In this document: piece after piece, positions 50,008 to 59,336 of the stretch
Layout of the letters: the number at the start of each line of letters is the position of its first letter
Position numbering within the stretch: the stretch's first letter is position 1
Source of the DNA: Eutreptiella sp. 'Long Island Sound 2002'
Lineage: Eukaryota; Euglenozoa; Euglenophyceae; Eutreptiales; Eutreptiaceae
Length of the DNA stretch: 64,000 bases
NCBI GenBank assembly: GCA_964036045.1
Contig: OZ038389.1
Span: forward strand, 35,606,912 to 35,670,911
Direction: 5' to 3'
The notes under the pieces: model-generated
Database searches by the model: none
What the model saw: only the letters and a program-made list of their open reading frames with translations
What the model was told of the DNA's origin: nothing
Position numbers and translations under genes: made by a program

Positions 50008-50899
50008 TGCAAGGGCCATGAATGGTAAGGTCTACGTGCTCACAAGTGGCACCAACCGGCGCCGGCCGCACCACGTCATCGCCCACAGTTAGTCACAGGT
50101 TCGACTCCCAGGCGGTCGTGTGTTCATTCCACGGTGCTGAACAGGTCACTTCCAACGTGCTCCTGGCTAACTTGGGTAAGAGACAAGGCCATTGCATCTC
50201 TCGTCCCTCGATAAGGCGTCGCTGGCATGGGCGGGTCTGCTTTGGCAAACTGGTCTGGACAATCTCGCCCACGGTCACAAGATCCTCAACAGCTCATCTG
50301 CCCCTTTAGGGTCGCTGGGCGTGCCCCTGGGTCAGGGATCATGAGATGAAGTGCAAGTGCAGGAACGCTGGCCTCGCTTGGCCTCGCTTGCCTCGTTTCT
50401 GGGAGGGTTGGGGTCCTTGGGCCAAGAGGCCTCGTGGGCACCGGAAGTGTTGTTGGGTTACGAAATTCAACGTTCAGAGGGGGGGTGACCGCTCGTGACT
50501 GTGAAGGGCTGCTGCACACGTCTGGCGCCGGAACACAAAAAAAAATCCGTGAGTTTCCTCTGATACCCGCCACTGATACCTCCCGAACCCTGTCGTTCTT
50601 CCAAGCAGACTCCAAAGGGGCTTTGTTGAGGAGGGGCGTAGGATGTTTGCGAGGCTCGTGGCAGCAGTGCGCTGTGCCATGTGATGGGTGCGTGTGTGTG
50701 TCGTGCAGTCCTCTTCCGCAGAGGGGATTTACGGGGGGGGATGGTGTGCATACGCAGGGGGGCGATGCATTGCGACCCGTCAGTGATGCACATGAGCAGC
50801 GAGAGAGTCGGGTGCAGAGAAGTTGGGTTGCATGGGTGGGGGCGCGGCCAGCCCCGTGGCTACTGCAAGGGGGATGGGGGTTGCCATAAGGCCAAGTCA
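50008..50899. other. Region without a recognisable gene
   Basis: A minus-strand frame of 258 codons (51062-50286) spans part of it, but it is Pro/Ser/Cys-rich without motifs and lies over a diverged repeat, so I do not call it a gene. An A9 run occurs at 50528-50536. Confidence 0.4.
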
Positions 50900-51140
50900 G
50901 TGTGCCGGTTGGCACTTCCGGTACGCACCAGTGGGAGCGTTCGGAGGCAATTTGTTCACACTGCGCCTCTTTAGGCCGCAAGGGACAAGTATTTTGGGTA
51001 CGAGTGGCATGGGTGCCCCTCTGCTCACGAGTGCTGCTGCTGCCCCTGGGCGCACATCCCACGCTGGTGCGGGCAATGCTTCACACAAGGTCTTTCCCAA
51101 GACAGCGGAATTCAGAGGGTGCTCACCACCACCACCGATG
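50900..51140. repeat. Diverged ~250-bp direct repeat, right copy
   Basis: Partner of 49710-50007, about 1.2 kb away in the same orientation. The right edge is near GGGTGCTCACCACCACCACC. Confidence 0.6.
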
Positions 51141-53154
51141 TGGGGAAGGCAAGGGGGATGGGGGAGGGGGCCACCTGCACCGTGTGCCTATAAAGCGGCA
51201 ATGTTCACGGGTTCTGTCGGTTGCTCACAGAAACCCCCGGCCACGTCCTTCATCGCCCTGACAGTCACCCAAGCGGCGCGGTGCTTTGGTAACCACCTTT
51301 CAAACCAATCTTCCGCCTCTTTCCCCCTCAAGGGCATCCCAAAAGGGGCTGGGATCGAAGTTGGGGCATTGGGCATCTGTCGCTGCCAGCCCCTGGGGCC
51401 ATGTCCATGGCCCGGCTGCATGCCTCAGAGACCGGCAGGGGCACCTGGGGTCACCCCTCAAAAGCGTCGCTTCCTACCCTCCATCGATGGTCCCCCTCGA
51501 ACCGCCGTCGCTCAACTGAGAACGTGAGGCATTGAATGAGCTCCCGCAGCCCCAACCCCTGGACACTCAACCCATTTTGTTTGCAGTGGGGGGCCAGAGC
51601 TTTGAGGTGTTGGAGAAGGCCCTTTTGGGTGCGGTGGGGTACCAGACAGTGGAGCCACCGGTAGTATGTCATGGCTCGGTGTGAAACAGACACCAGAGCC
51701 TGCAGCTCAACAGCACAGGGGGGCAGCAGCCCAAATTTACATCAGCCTGTACTCCCTCCCTCCCTCCCTCCCTCCCTCCCTCCCTCCCTCCCTTTCTCTC
51801 TGTCTCGGGGGGTTTGTGCACAGCGCGCGCAGAGCGCGCAGTTTACAGGGCAAAATTCGGGAATTTTAGAGTAATTAGCAATATTCTTGCCTGTCTAGCT
51901 AATGCCCCACAACGATGAGGTCCTCATCACTTATACCTTCTTTCTTTTGTGTCCCAAACATGATGTCATCGATATGTGCATCACACACATCCCACGCGTC
52001 AGCAAGAACCCATTCAATACCTCGCCGCCTTACAGCAAGGCTGGTTTTCAGTCCTTGCAGCATACGAATTGACACCAGAGTCCTATGGGAATCGATGTGG
52101 CTGTGTATGATGGAGCACTCTTGGCCAAAGACACATTCTTCAAATTCACAACAGACCATACCTGGTTCTTGCCTATAGTCGGGAGAGGATATGCATCGGT
52201 TTCAGTTTCCTCATTGAGTGCTCAATAATCACAATTACCAAAACGGGGTACCCTTTTTCCATGGCATGCAGAACGGCACACACAAATGTACTAGAAATGA
52301 GGGGGAAACACACACGCAACTCATACAAATGTGGCACAAGTGTCATAGTCAGGGTTACTAGGCAGTACATCCAGCTGGGGTATGCTCTCGTACAAACTTT
52401 GTGCACAGTGCGCGCACAGTTCGCAATCCAGCCCCCCCTCTATCCAACCCCCAGCCCAAGTCAGCAAACCCTGGATCTAACAAGTCGGCGAGCGAGTTGG
52501 TGCAGCACTTTACTTCATTGGAAGGGTCGGGGCAAACATTATGGACCTGACACCAAAAAGGCCCCTGCTTTGTGATGCTGGTCCCTTCGCCAGAATTCCA
52601 GTCCGCAATGCACTGATTCAGGAGGGCCCACCACAACATTATGCGACTTCGCCACTTGGGGATGGGGTTGTCTCTGTTGCCCTCCCTCTCTCCCTCCCTC
52701 TCTCCCCCACCCCCCTCTCTCTACTTGCATCTACAGGCTACGCTCCGTACACTGCGCCAGGCAAGTATGGCAAGAGGACCCAGAACTGGGCCAATGCCGG
52801 CAGTTACGCCAGAACGTCCCTTCTCCGAAGGCCCAGCGGTCGTTAGGCAGGCCTGAAGCTTCTGTCGTGAGGTAGTGTCCACGAACACCGGTGACACAGG
52901 GCACGTTCTCAAACAAAGCTAAGGTCCCAGACCAGAGTTTCCATTAGGATGCCGCCGGATGCGACCTATGTCAAATGTCCAGCACCTCCGAACAGCCCCG
53001 TGGCTATTGTCTGCCATCGCAACAGCCATCGCAACCTGGCTTGGCGCCCTATCCCACAGCCACGGCACATGGGCTCACCAAGGGGGGGGGGGGGTTGAGG
53101 TGCAAGAAAAAGCACAAGGGGAAGAGAGATGTCGTTCGCACAGGTCAGTATAAT
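51141..53154. other. Region without a recognisable gene
   Basis: Contains a (CCCT)n microsatellite at about 51748-51793, a CT-rich tract at 52680-52725 and a G11 tract at 53083-53093. Short open frames lack motifs. Confidence 0.4.
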
Positions 53155-53260
53155 GCACATTTTGGTTGCCGGATGCCGCCGGATGCGAGCCTTCCCTTTT
53201 CCCGGATGGGGTGGGGGAAAATTGGCTTGCGCGGGGGGGGGGGGGGGCATGGGAGCCCCT
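53155..53260 (+). repeat. Dispersed repeat with inverted partner at 54.5-54.66 kb
   Basis: Shares GCCGGATGCCGCCGGATGCG with 54635-54651 and, inverted, GGGGAAAATTGGCTTGCGCG followed by a G-rich run and TGGGAGCCCC with 54555-54600. A short GATGCCGCCGGATGCGA piece also occurs at 52949-52965. Confidence 0.55.
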
Positions 53261-53466
53261 TTCCCGGACCCCCCCCCTCCTTGGCTCCCGTGACAGGGCC
53301 TTGAAAAAGGTCATAGATGGTGGCAAATAAAGTTGAACTTCCATTAGGGGGGGGGGGGCAGCAGTGGTGGTATTTATGTCCGGTCAGACAGAAACACACA
53401 GTTTGGGTTTTGTCAGTGGCAGACTTGGCTCCAAGCAGTGGGGAGGGCAAGTGTACGCGGAGTAAG

Positions 53467-53531
53467 CAGTGGCCGAATGGTAATGCAGCGGGCCGTAGAC
53501 TTTTCGATCGGCGATTCCAACCCCGGCCGTG
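53467..53531 (+). ncRNA. tRNA-like sequence, + member of an inverted pair
   Basis: TGGCCGAATGG (box A-like, 53470-53480) and GATTCCAACCCC (box B-like) frame an arm GGCCG...CGGC with an enlarged loop. Homologous to the minus-strand sequence 53569-53630 that follows. Confidence 0.35.
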
Positions 53532-53568
53532 CGCACATGGAGGCGGTGCCGCCAATGGCAGTTGAACG

Positions 53569-53630
53569 GCAAGGATTCGAACCGCCAACCGAAAAACTGC
53601 AGTCGGCTGCGCTACCATTCGGCGGTGGGT
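53569..53630 (-). ncRNA. tRNA-like sequence (Cys-like), - member of an inverted pair
   Basis: On the minus strand: CCGAATGGTAGCGCAGC (D arm), CCGA...CTGCAG...TCGG (arm containing GCA, as in tRNA-Cys), GGCGGTTCGAATCCTTGCC (T arm, box B). The loop is longer than seven bases and the T stem imperfect, so it is a relic or a tRNA-derived element. Confidence 0.4.
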
Positions 53631-53690
53631 TGTTACAACACGAATGTGCATCCCCACTGCTTGGAGCCTTCTGACTAACTTTTATTATTT

Positions 53691-53785
53691 CATGCCTTGG
53701 GGTATGCTGCACGAATGACCCCAACAACGGGGGGTATACGACGCCCGCGCCTGCGCTTGATCTAACAACCTCTCTTCGAGGTGAC
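53691..53785. repeat. Dispersed ~97-bp repeat, third copy
   Basis: Diverged copy of 4823-4919 and 17061-17157 (CCTTGGGGTATGCT.C.C.AA, and CTAACAACCTCTCTTCGAGG). Shows that this piece of the tandem unit also exists alone. Confidence 0.62.
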
Positions 53786-54796
53786 TGGTACTTTACCAAG
53801 GGTTCTGTCACAGGAGCCCCATTGCCAGACCCCCCCCACGCCCTCCTTCGCTGTTGGAGGGGCCAGTCCGGTAATGTGCCCTATGGGCCCCAAGGACTAA
53901 CGGGGCAGCAGCGCCGCACCCGGGAACCTTCCCGGGCAGGTACCAGGGCAGGGAAGCGCTCAGCGCGCCCAGGGACCCCTCCACCTGCCACCAGCGCCCC
54001 AGGCCGTGGGAGTGTGGGACCCAGCTAGTACGGCGGTGCCACCTGTGCCTACAGGCAGTCAAGGAGCGCGGGTCCCCCCCAGTCGTGCCCGGCGCACACC
54101 TGTCCCCGTGCGTATGCGGTCGTCGGACGGCTGTGCGTACGCAGTCGTGGGACGGCCGTGCGTACGCAGTCGTGGGACGGGCGGGCAGCGTGTCTCTGTG
54201 ACCAGGAGGATGCGATGCCCTGGCCCACTACTCCCCAGTGGGCTCAGCGTCAGGGTCCCATGGCCTCCCCACCGGGCCTGGAGCACCAGGCCACACTTGC
54301 CCCCCACGCGCAAGGCCCAGCCCCTCCGCCCAGCCCACGAACGCCGGCGCGCGCGCCTACACACAGGACGATGGTATCTTCCGCCCACCTGCGCTTCGGA
54401 GGGGTCTGGTGGCTGTCGACAGTCCGCTCGGCCTTGGAACCGGACAGTCAGGTAGTTCAGCCTCGTGGTGGGACAGGGAAGGAAGCCCACACCTGAGGGC
54501 CTGCTCCTGCATGAGGCCGCCAGCCCAACCCAACCCAAGCACCCCTCCTTTGGGGGGCTCCCACGACCCCCCCCCCGCGCGCAAGCCAATTTTCCCCTCG
54601 CCATGCCGTCGGATGCGAGCCCTCCCCTTTGCCGGATGCCGCCAGATGCGAAGAAAAAAGTTGTCGGATGCTAATGGAAAGTCTGTCCCAGACTGAGTAG
54701 TAGAGTAGAGAGGCGGCGCCTTGCCCCACTCTGAGGCCCGGCCCTGATGGAGGAGGGTATGGAACGCGAGGCAACACTGGGAATGTGTTGGGGCGG
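53786..54796. other. GC-rich region 3' of the membrane-protein gene
   Basis: No clear gene. A short repeat 'GTGCGTACGCAGTCGTGGGACGG' type, truncated here to GTACGCAGTCGTGGGACGG, occurs twice at 54137-54178, with a third related copy just upstream. Holds the inverted dispersed repeat at 54545-54660. Long open frames are a product of high GC. Confidence 0.4.
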
Positions 54797-56575
54797 CTAC
54801 AACAAGGGTGGCATGCCCGTCACATTTGTGGTGTTGGCGGGGTACAGGTACACGCAGTACCGTTCGCGCAGCCCTCCGGCCTTCAAGCCGTGCCCTCCCG
54901 CGCAATAACACAGATCGCGCTGCAGGCACGGGCCCAGAAACTCGTAATGCAGCGCCACGTTGATCCAGGCGCTGATCATCCATCCCGCTAAGAACAGGGC
55001 ACAGACGTGGCCGCGTTTGTGGACTGCCTTCCAGGTGCCGTGGAAGTCGTAGCCCTGGAAAGAGAGGGCGGTGAAGCACAGGGCGTCCACCGCCACCTCC
55101 ATCGCCACCTGCAGCAGCAACGAGTACAGAACGGACCCGAAGTCGAAGACGCGGCTCGAGGCAAAGCGGTCCGCCAGGAAGTAGTCCAGCGGCGTCTGCA
55201 GGGGGCGGTCGTGGAACAGAATCGGGAGGAGGTGCGCGGCCGCGATGGCGCTGTACTCGCAGACCGCGTCGTTGAGCAGCGTGTACGCGAAGAACTGCGG
55301 CGCAAAGGCCGAGACCGACGCGCGTCTTTCCGCGGTCTCGAGGTACCGGGAGGGCAGTGTCGAGGCCTGGCAGACGGTCGGGGACTGCGAGGGGGAGGCG
55401 CACTCCTCCTCGAGCCGGGCGTCGGTCTCGGCCACGGAGCCACAGCCGCACCACAGCCGCCGCGCGCGCAGCCACCGCTGCAGCCGCGCCACCTCGCGGT
55501 CCCGCCGCCTGACCGTGAGGCGCCCCGCCACCTCCTGCACCGCCGCCCCGACGAGCACCAGCGGCAGCACTTCGTTGGGGATCCGGACCAGGAAGAGGCG
55601 CAGGCCGATCGCGAACCCGAACTGGGCCCACAGCACGAACACGGGCGCCAGCGCGTGCCGGGCGCGGCCCCGGGCCCCGGCGGTGGCGCCCCCGTACATC
55701 AGGACGCAGCCCGTGGGGCGGCAGAGCAGGAGGGTCACCTCCTTGAGGAGCGGGTAGAGCACCACGACCACCGCCAGCCGCGGGAGGGTGGACGTGGCGG
55801 GGATGCCGTACAGCAGGTAGAAGGTCCCCATGCAGACGCACAGCGCGAGGAGCTGCCTGACGGCGTGGACGGGCACCTGCGAGTCGCGCGGGGCGAGCAG
55901 CCGGTAGGGGACGATCCACAGCCCCCAGGGGACGACCGACGCGTACGCCACCGCCCCGCCCCAGAAGACGGTGGCGGAGAGCAGCTGCGCCCACAGGACG
56001 GCCTTCTGGGCCATGGCGAGGGCGTACACCGTCAGCAGCACGGCGAGGGACCGCCGCGGGGGCAGCGGGGCGTAGGCCAGGAACATGAGGCAGAGGCAGC
56101 ACTGGAACCCCAGGACCGTGGGGAGGCGCCCCAGCTCGTGGAGGAGGAAGGGCGGCCGGGGCACGACCACCACCTCCCTGGCGCCGGTGTCCACCTGCCA
56201 GGGCCGCTCCCAGGGCAGGCACGACGGCAGCCACAGGACGACGACGAGGGGCGCCAGCATCACGAGGGAGAAGGGGACCACCTGCACGACCAGCCAGGCG
56301 AAGCCCCGCCCCCGCAGCCAGACCTGCCGACAACTCCATGTTCGGATGTCGGGGGACCCCTTGGGGGTCTCCTGGCCCTCTGGGTCAGTTTGTGGGGAGC
56401 GGGGGTCGTCGACGGTGGAATCGAAAGCGTCTGATAGGCACAGCGCCCGTTCCGGACCGGGGCTCATTGCTTGGGGGCCCTCAGGGGCCTCAGAGATGCA
56501 GCCTGGAATCGTGGCAGGGACGCCAGGCCGGCCCTCCACCTTCAGGAGCATCCCACTTGTCCGGCAAATCAGCAA
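54797..56575 (-). CDS. Multi-pass membrane protein of unknown family, 592 aa
   Basis: Intronless frame from ATG 56575 to TAG. After an 80-residue polar N terminus (PEGPQAMSPGPERAL...) come about ten hydrophobic segments: 92-116, 152-170, 176-198, 200-225, 240-258, 264-285, 309-330, 335-352, 424-452, 480-505 and 523-545. They are separated by a large basic loop (VRRRDREVARLQRWLRARR, about 355-375) and an acidic/Ser loop (375-420). Acidic and polar residues sit inside some helices (PLLKEVTLLL, LLNDAVCEYSA, AMEVAVDALC), suggesting a transporter or enzyme rather than a plain anchor. The C terminus has PANTTNVTG, with possible N-glycosylation sites (NTT, NVT). Codon use is very GC-rich, unlike the neighbours. 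After the TAG the frame stays open for 42 more codons. Function not assigned. Confidence 0.68.
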   Translation of the reverse strand: MLICRTSGMLLKVEGRPGVPATIPGCISEAPEGPQAMSPGPERALCLSDAFDSTVDDPRSPQTDPEGQETPKGSPDIRTWSCRQVWLRGRGFAWLVVQVVPFSLVMLAPLVVVLWLPSCLPWERPWQVDTGAREVVVVPRPPFLLHELGRLPTVLGFQCCLCLMFLAYAPLPPRRSLAVLLTVYALAMAQKAVLWAQLLSATVFWGGAVAYASVVPWGLWIVPYRLLAPRDSQVPVHAVRQLLALCVCMGTFYLLYGIPATSTLPRLAVVVVLYPLLKEVTLLLCRPTGCVLMYGGATAGARGRARHALAPVFVLWAQFGFAIGLRLFLVRIPNEVLPLVLVGAAVQEVAGRLTVRRRDREVARLQRWLRARRLWCGCGSVAETDARLEEECASPSQSPTVCQASTLPSRYLETAERRASVSAFAPQFFAYTLLNDAVCEYSAIAAAHLLPILFHDRPLQTPLDYFLADRFASSRVFDFGSVLYSLLLQVAMEVAVDALCFTALSFQGYDFHGTWKAVHKRGHVCALFLAGWMISAWINVALHYEFLGPCLQRDLCYCAGGHGLKAGGLRERYCVYLYPANTTNVTGMPPLL

Positions 56576-57468
56576 ATTGTAGTCACGTCGATCAGCCGAT
56601 CATGCGCCAACCCGTCACAGCGGGAAGTGCGCAGGCATAGAATGGCAACAATGAATCCCTGACAAGGAAAGCCACAAGTCATGCGTGCAACTCTCGACCG
56701 CGGAGTTTTGTTCGGTTGTTTGGGGCATTTTGAAGCAAAGGGCCAGCGAGTTATCAATACGCTGCTCCGTCTTCTGTACCCCACATGCACAAGCAGACAC
56801 ACATGCGCGCAGGCGCAGTGCCTGAATGAGGCCAACAAGCAGTCACACACACATGCACGCACACGCACACGCACGATTGACGTAACAAACGGGTAACAGC
56901 CAAGACAGCAGGCAGCAATCAAGGAGGCCGGCTTGCACTGATTCTCGTCAGGCACAGTCACAACAAAAGCAGAGGCATTGTTTGACCGCACTAGGCGCCT
57001 TTCGAGAAAAAAAATAGACACTCAGAAAGTGGCACACGCACACGCACACACAACATTCTTAATCACCAAAACGCAAGCGAGGCTGCAAACCACACACAAG
57101 TAAGAGTGGCTTCCGCCACAATCCAGGCTGTGATATCCGGCTTTGTCATGTTGAGGTACAGTTCCAGCTGCTGGACCTTCTCATCACTAACCATCAGCGA
57201 AGACATGGAGGCCCTCCGGCACAATCAAACCGCAGAGGCAACAGATGACACGCTGATCATTTTGAGGTATGTATCATAGAAGAAGCTTTAGCGAAAATGT
57301 TCCGTATTGGTCGCCCTGCAGCCCAATTTCAAGCAAGCTCTCTATGTCAAGACAGTACAGAAACTCACTGTACAATTCTGTCCACTTGACTGCAATGCAA
57401 AGAAGGATGCAGGAAACTGGAATAGCCCAGACAGTCCAAACCCAGGGAAACCAAAGAGGACCAGACAA
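56576..57468. other. Region without a recognisable gene
   Basis: Contains a (CACACG)n-like run at 56840-56875, the 25-bp A8 motif at 57006-57030 and a second CACACGCACACG run at 57031-57050. Upstream region of the membrane-protein gene; no promoter motif recognised. Confidence 0.4.
57006..57030 (+). repeat. 25-bp motif G-A8-TAGACACTCAGAAAGT, copy 2
   Basis: Exact match to 45868-45892, 11 kb away; the flanking sequence is unrelated. Confidence 0.6.
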
Positions 57469-57826
57469 CTACGCTTGTCTGAGGAAAAGCAAACCACATA
57501 ACAGCGCCTCATCATAATCACAATAAGACACAGTGCACTTGACCAATGACGGTGCAACCTTCAGGGCAGCACCTGCCTGTGCACCACTGACTCCAATCAA
57601 ATTCAGGCTGAGATGAAGAGCAAGCGTGTGCCATTGGCATGCATGCTTTAGTGCAGCAAGGGCCTGTGCTACACTCGCTCCAATCGAATTTTCTTTTGTG
57701 TGTTCAGGCGCCAGGCGTGTACAGCCGCCGCCAAGATTGGCCACCATCACGGGGCACGCATGGACAGTGGGTGCAGAGTCACCATCTCGCCATTGGCATG
57801 CATCCTTCAGTGCAGCAAGGGCTGTG
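57469..57826 (-). pseudogene. Decayed 3' continuation of the leucine-rich-repeat gene
   Basis: After the stop of the intact frame, other frames still show LRR units: STALAALKDACQW, then ENSIGASVAQALAALKHACQ, WHTLALHLSLNLIGVSGAQA and GAALKVAPSL. They are out of phase and interrupted by a non-repeat stretch (57700-57800). This is either a frameshifted tail of the gene or exons after an intron I cannot place. I favour decay, because the repeat consensus is losing its Leu pattern. Confidence 0.5.
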
Positions 57827-58801
57827 CTACACTCGCTCCGTTCGAAACCCCACGAGACGAAGCGTCAGGGTATGCAATGAAGGTGCATGCTTCAGTCCAT
57901 GAAGCGCCTTTGCGCCCCTGGGGCCAATCGAATTCCCACGGAGATCAAGCGTCAGCGTGTGCAATTGGGGTGCAGCCTTCAGAGCAGCAAGGGCCTGTGC
58001 GCCACCATCCCCAATCGAATTCTTACGGAGATCTAGGGTCAGGGTGTGCAAAGAAGGTGCATCCTTCAGTGCAGCAAGGGCCTTTGCGCCACCGGGTCCA
58101 ATTGAATTCCGACAGAGATCAAGCGTCAGCGTGTGCAGCCGGGGTGCAGCCTTGAGTCCAGCAAGGGCCTGTGCGCCACCATCTCCAATCATATTCCAAC
58201 AAAGAGCAAGCGTGAGGGTGTGCAGTTGGGGTGCATCCTTCAGGCCAGCAAGGGCCTGTGCGCCACTAACTGCAAGCGACTCCCCACTGAGATCAAGCGT
58301 CAGGGTGTGCAATGAGGGTGCATCCTTCAGAGCAGCAAGAGCCTGAGAGCCACTCGCTCCAATCGAATTCCCACGGAGGTCGAGTGTCAGGGTATGCAAG
58401 GAGGCTGCATCCTTCAGGGCAGCTAGATCCCAGGAACAACTATCCCCTACTGACCTGGATCTGAGAGCAAGGGCCACACTCCACAGGCGGTCCATGAATG
58501 CCGCACTGTTGCTGAGGTGCAGCTCCAAATGCAGTACCCTTGCACTACTGCAACACGCTGTGGCTCTCCTCAGATCCCTTTGGGATTGGCACTTGACCCT
58601 CATATAGCGCCTTCCTAAGCATTTCCACAGTCTTTGACAGACTTGTCCTAATGCATCGCACTGCAGGAAGACAGCAATGCACTCCCAGACATCAGATGGT
58701 AAATGCAACAGCATGCGACACACCTGCAGGAAAGGGTGCACGGGCAATCCAGAACATGAGCAACAAACCAATCCATTTGCAGCAGAGGCACGGAGGGACA
58801 A
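57827..58801 (-). CDS. F-box-like / leucine-rich-repeat protein, 324 aa
   Basis: Residues 34-62 (LPSDVWECIAVFLQCDALGQ, then VCQRLWKCL) fit an F-box, the helical adaptor that binds Skp1 in SCF ubiquitin ligases. Residues 125-315 are six and a half LRRs of 29 residues (ALAALKDAPSLHTLTLDLRG, then NSIG..GAQ), of the ribonuclease-inhibitor type, which usually bind the substrate or partner. The repeats are nearly identical at the DNA level (87-bp period), implying recent expansion. The start chosen is ATG 58801; a Met at residue 30 (MLLHLPSDVWE), right before the F-box, is equally plausible. The frame ends when a shift breaks the seventh repeat (RLVGFRTERV), so the protein may have been longer. The F-box call is moderate, the LRR call strong. 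Confidence 0.72.
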   Translation of the reverse strand: MSLRASAANGLVCCSCSGLPVHPFLQVCRMLLHLPSDVWECIAVFLQCDALGQVCQRLWKCLGRRYMRVKCQSQRDLRRATACCSSARVLHLELHLSNSAAFMDRLWSVALALRSRSVGDSCSWDLAALKDAASLHTLTLDLRGNSIGASGSQALAALKDAPSLHTLTLDLSGESLAVSGAQALAGLKDAPQLHTLTLALCWNMIGDGGAQALAGLKAAPRLHTLTLDLCRNSIGPGGAKALAALKDAPSLHTLTLDLRKNSIGDGGAQALAALKAAPQLHTLTLDLRGNSIGPRGAKALHGLKHAPSLHTLTLRLVGFRTERV

Positions 58802-59173
58802 TCCAATGCATTGGTGCAGGGCTCATTGTATCCATGATTGCCTGCGTCCTCTGCCGATGCCACGAAGAAAACCCCCCCTCCCTTTGTCTCAGGCACGGCG
58901 TGTCCGCACTCGGATGAGCCTCATTGCCGCGTCCCAATCCACTAAGCCTCTCCTGCCTATGCCCTTTGAAGCCTCCCCTTTTCCCTGCAGCCTCTAGGAG
59001 TCCACGGCCTAGCACGCCAGCCAACCCCAACAACAGCAATTGAGAGTAAGATCAAGGCGAATTGCCAGTGGCACCCGAGGAAAGCCGCGAAGGCATGCAA
59101 CGAGGCGCCGGATGTGTTGCTGTTCACTTATTGGGGGTTGCCCCCCTCCCCCAAAAGGATCGTGTACACTCAT
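58802..59173. other. Region 5' of the LRR gene, no gene seen
   Basis: Contains a short C-rich run at 58869-58878. No coding or RNA signal recognised. Confidence 0.4.
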
Positions 59174-59336
59174 GTGTCCCTACCCTTGTGTCGATTCTTT
59201 TTTTTTTGGCTCAGACTAAGATGAGCTGGCATAGCCTGCTCACTTCACAGTACTCGAGGTAACCTCTCGGAATCAAGGTTCAGAGCTGTCCAGTGCTACG
59301 ATGATCCCACAGTGTCCCTACCCTTGTGTCGATTCT
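59174..59336 (-). mobile_element. Short poly(A)-tailed retroinsertion with 25-bp target-site duplication
   Basis: GTGTCCCTACCCTTGTG... (25 bp, ending GATTCT) occurs at 59174-59198 and 59312-59336. Directly inside the left copy is T9 (59199-59207), a poly(A) tail on the minus strand. It is followed by 104 bp whose minus strand starts TGTGGGATCATCGTAGCACT and ends CTTAGTCTGAGCC. The body contains CTCTGAACC and GAGAGGTTACCTCGAG (near-hairpin). The short defined length and ends suggest a retrocopy of a small structured RNA. GGGATCAT near the 5' end, CTCTGAAC, and GTCTGAG at the 3' end recall box elements of U3-type snoRNA, but this likeness is weak. Confidence 0.85.

Noticed and set aside
50286-51062. 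A 258-codon minus-strand frame as a gene
   Set aside because: Pro/Ser/Cys-rich with no motif, and it overlaps a diverged non-coding-looking duplication.
54357-56434. 660-codon and 475-codon frames overlapping the membrane-protein gene
   Set aside because: They are Ala/Gly/Pro/Arg-rich shadows caused by GC-rich third positions; only the 592-codon frame has a membrane-protein pattern.
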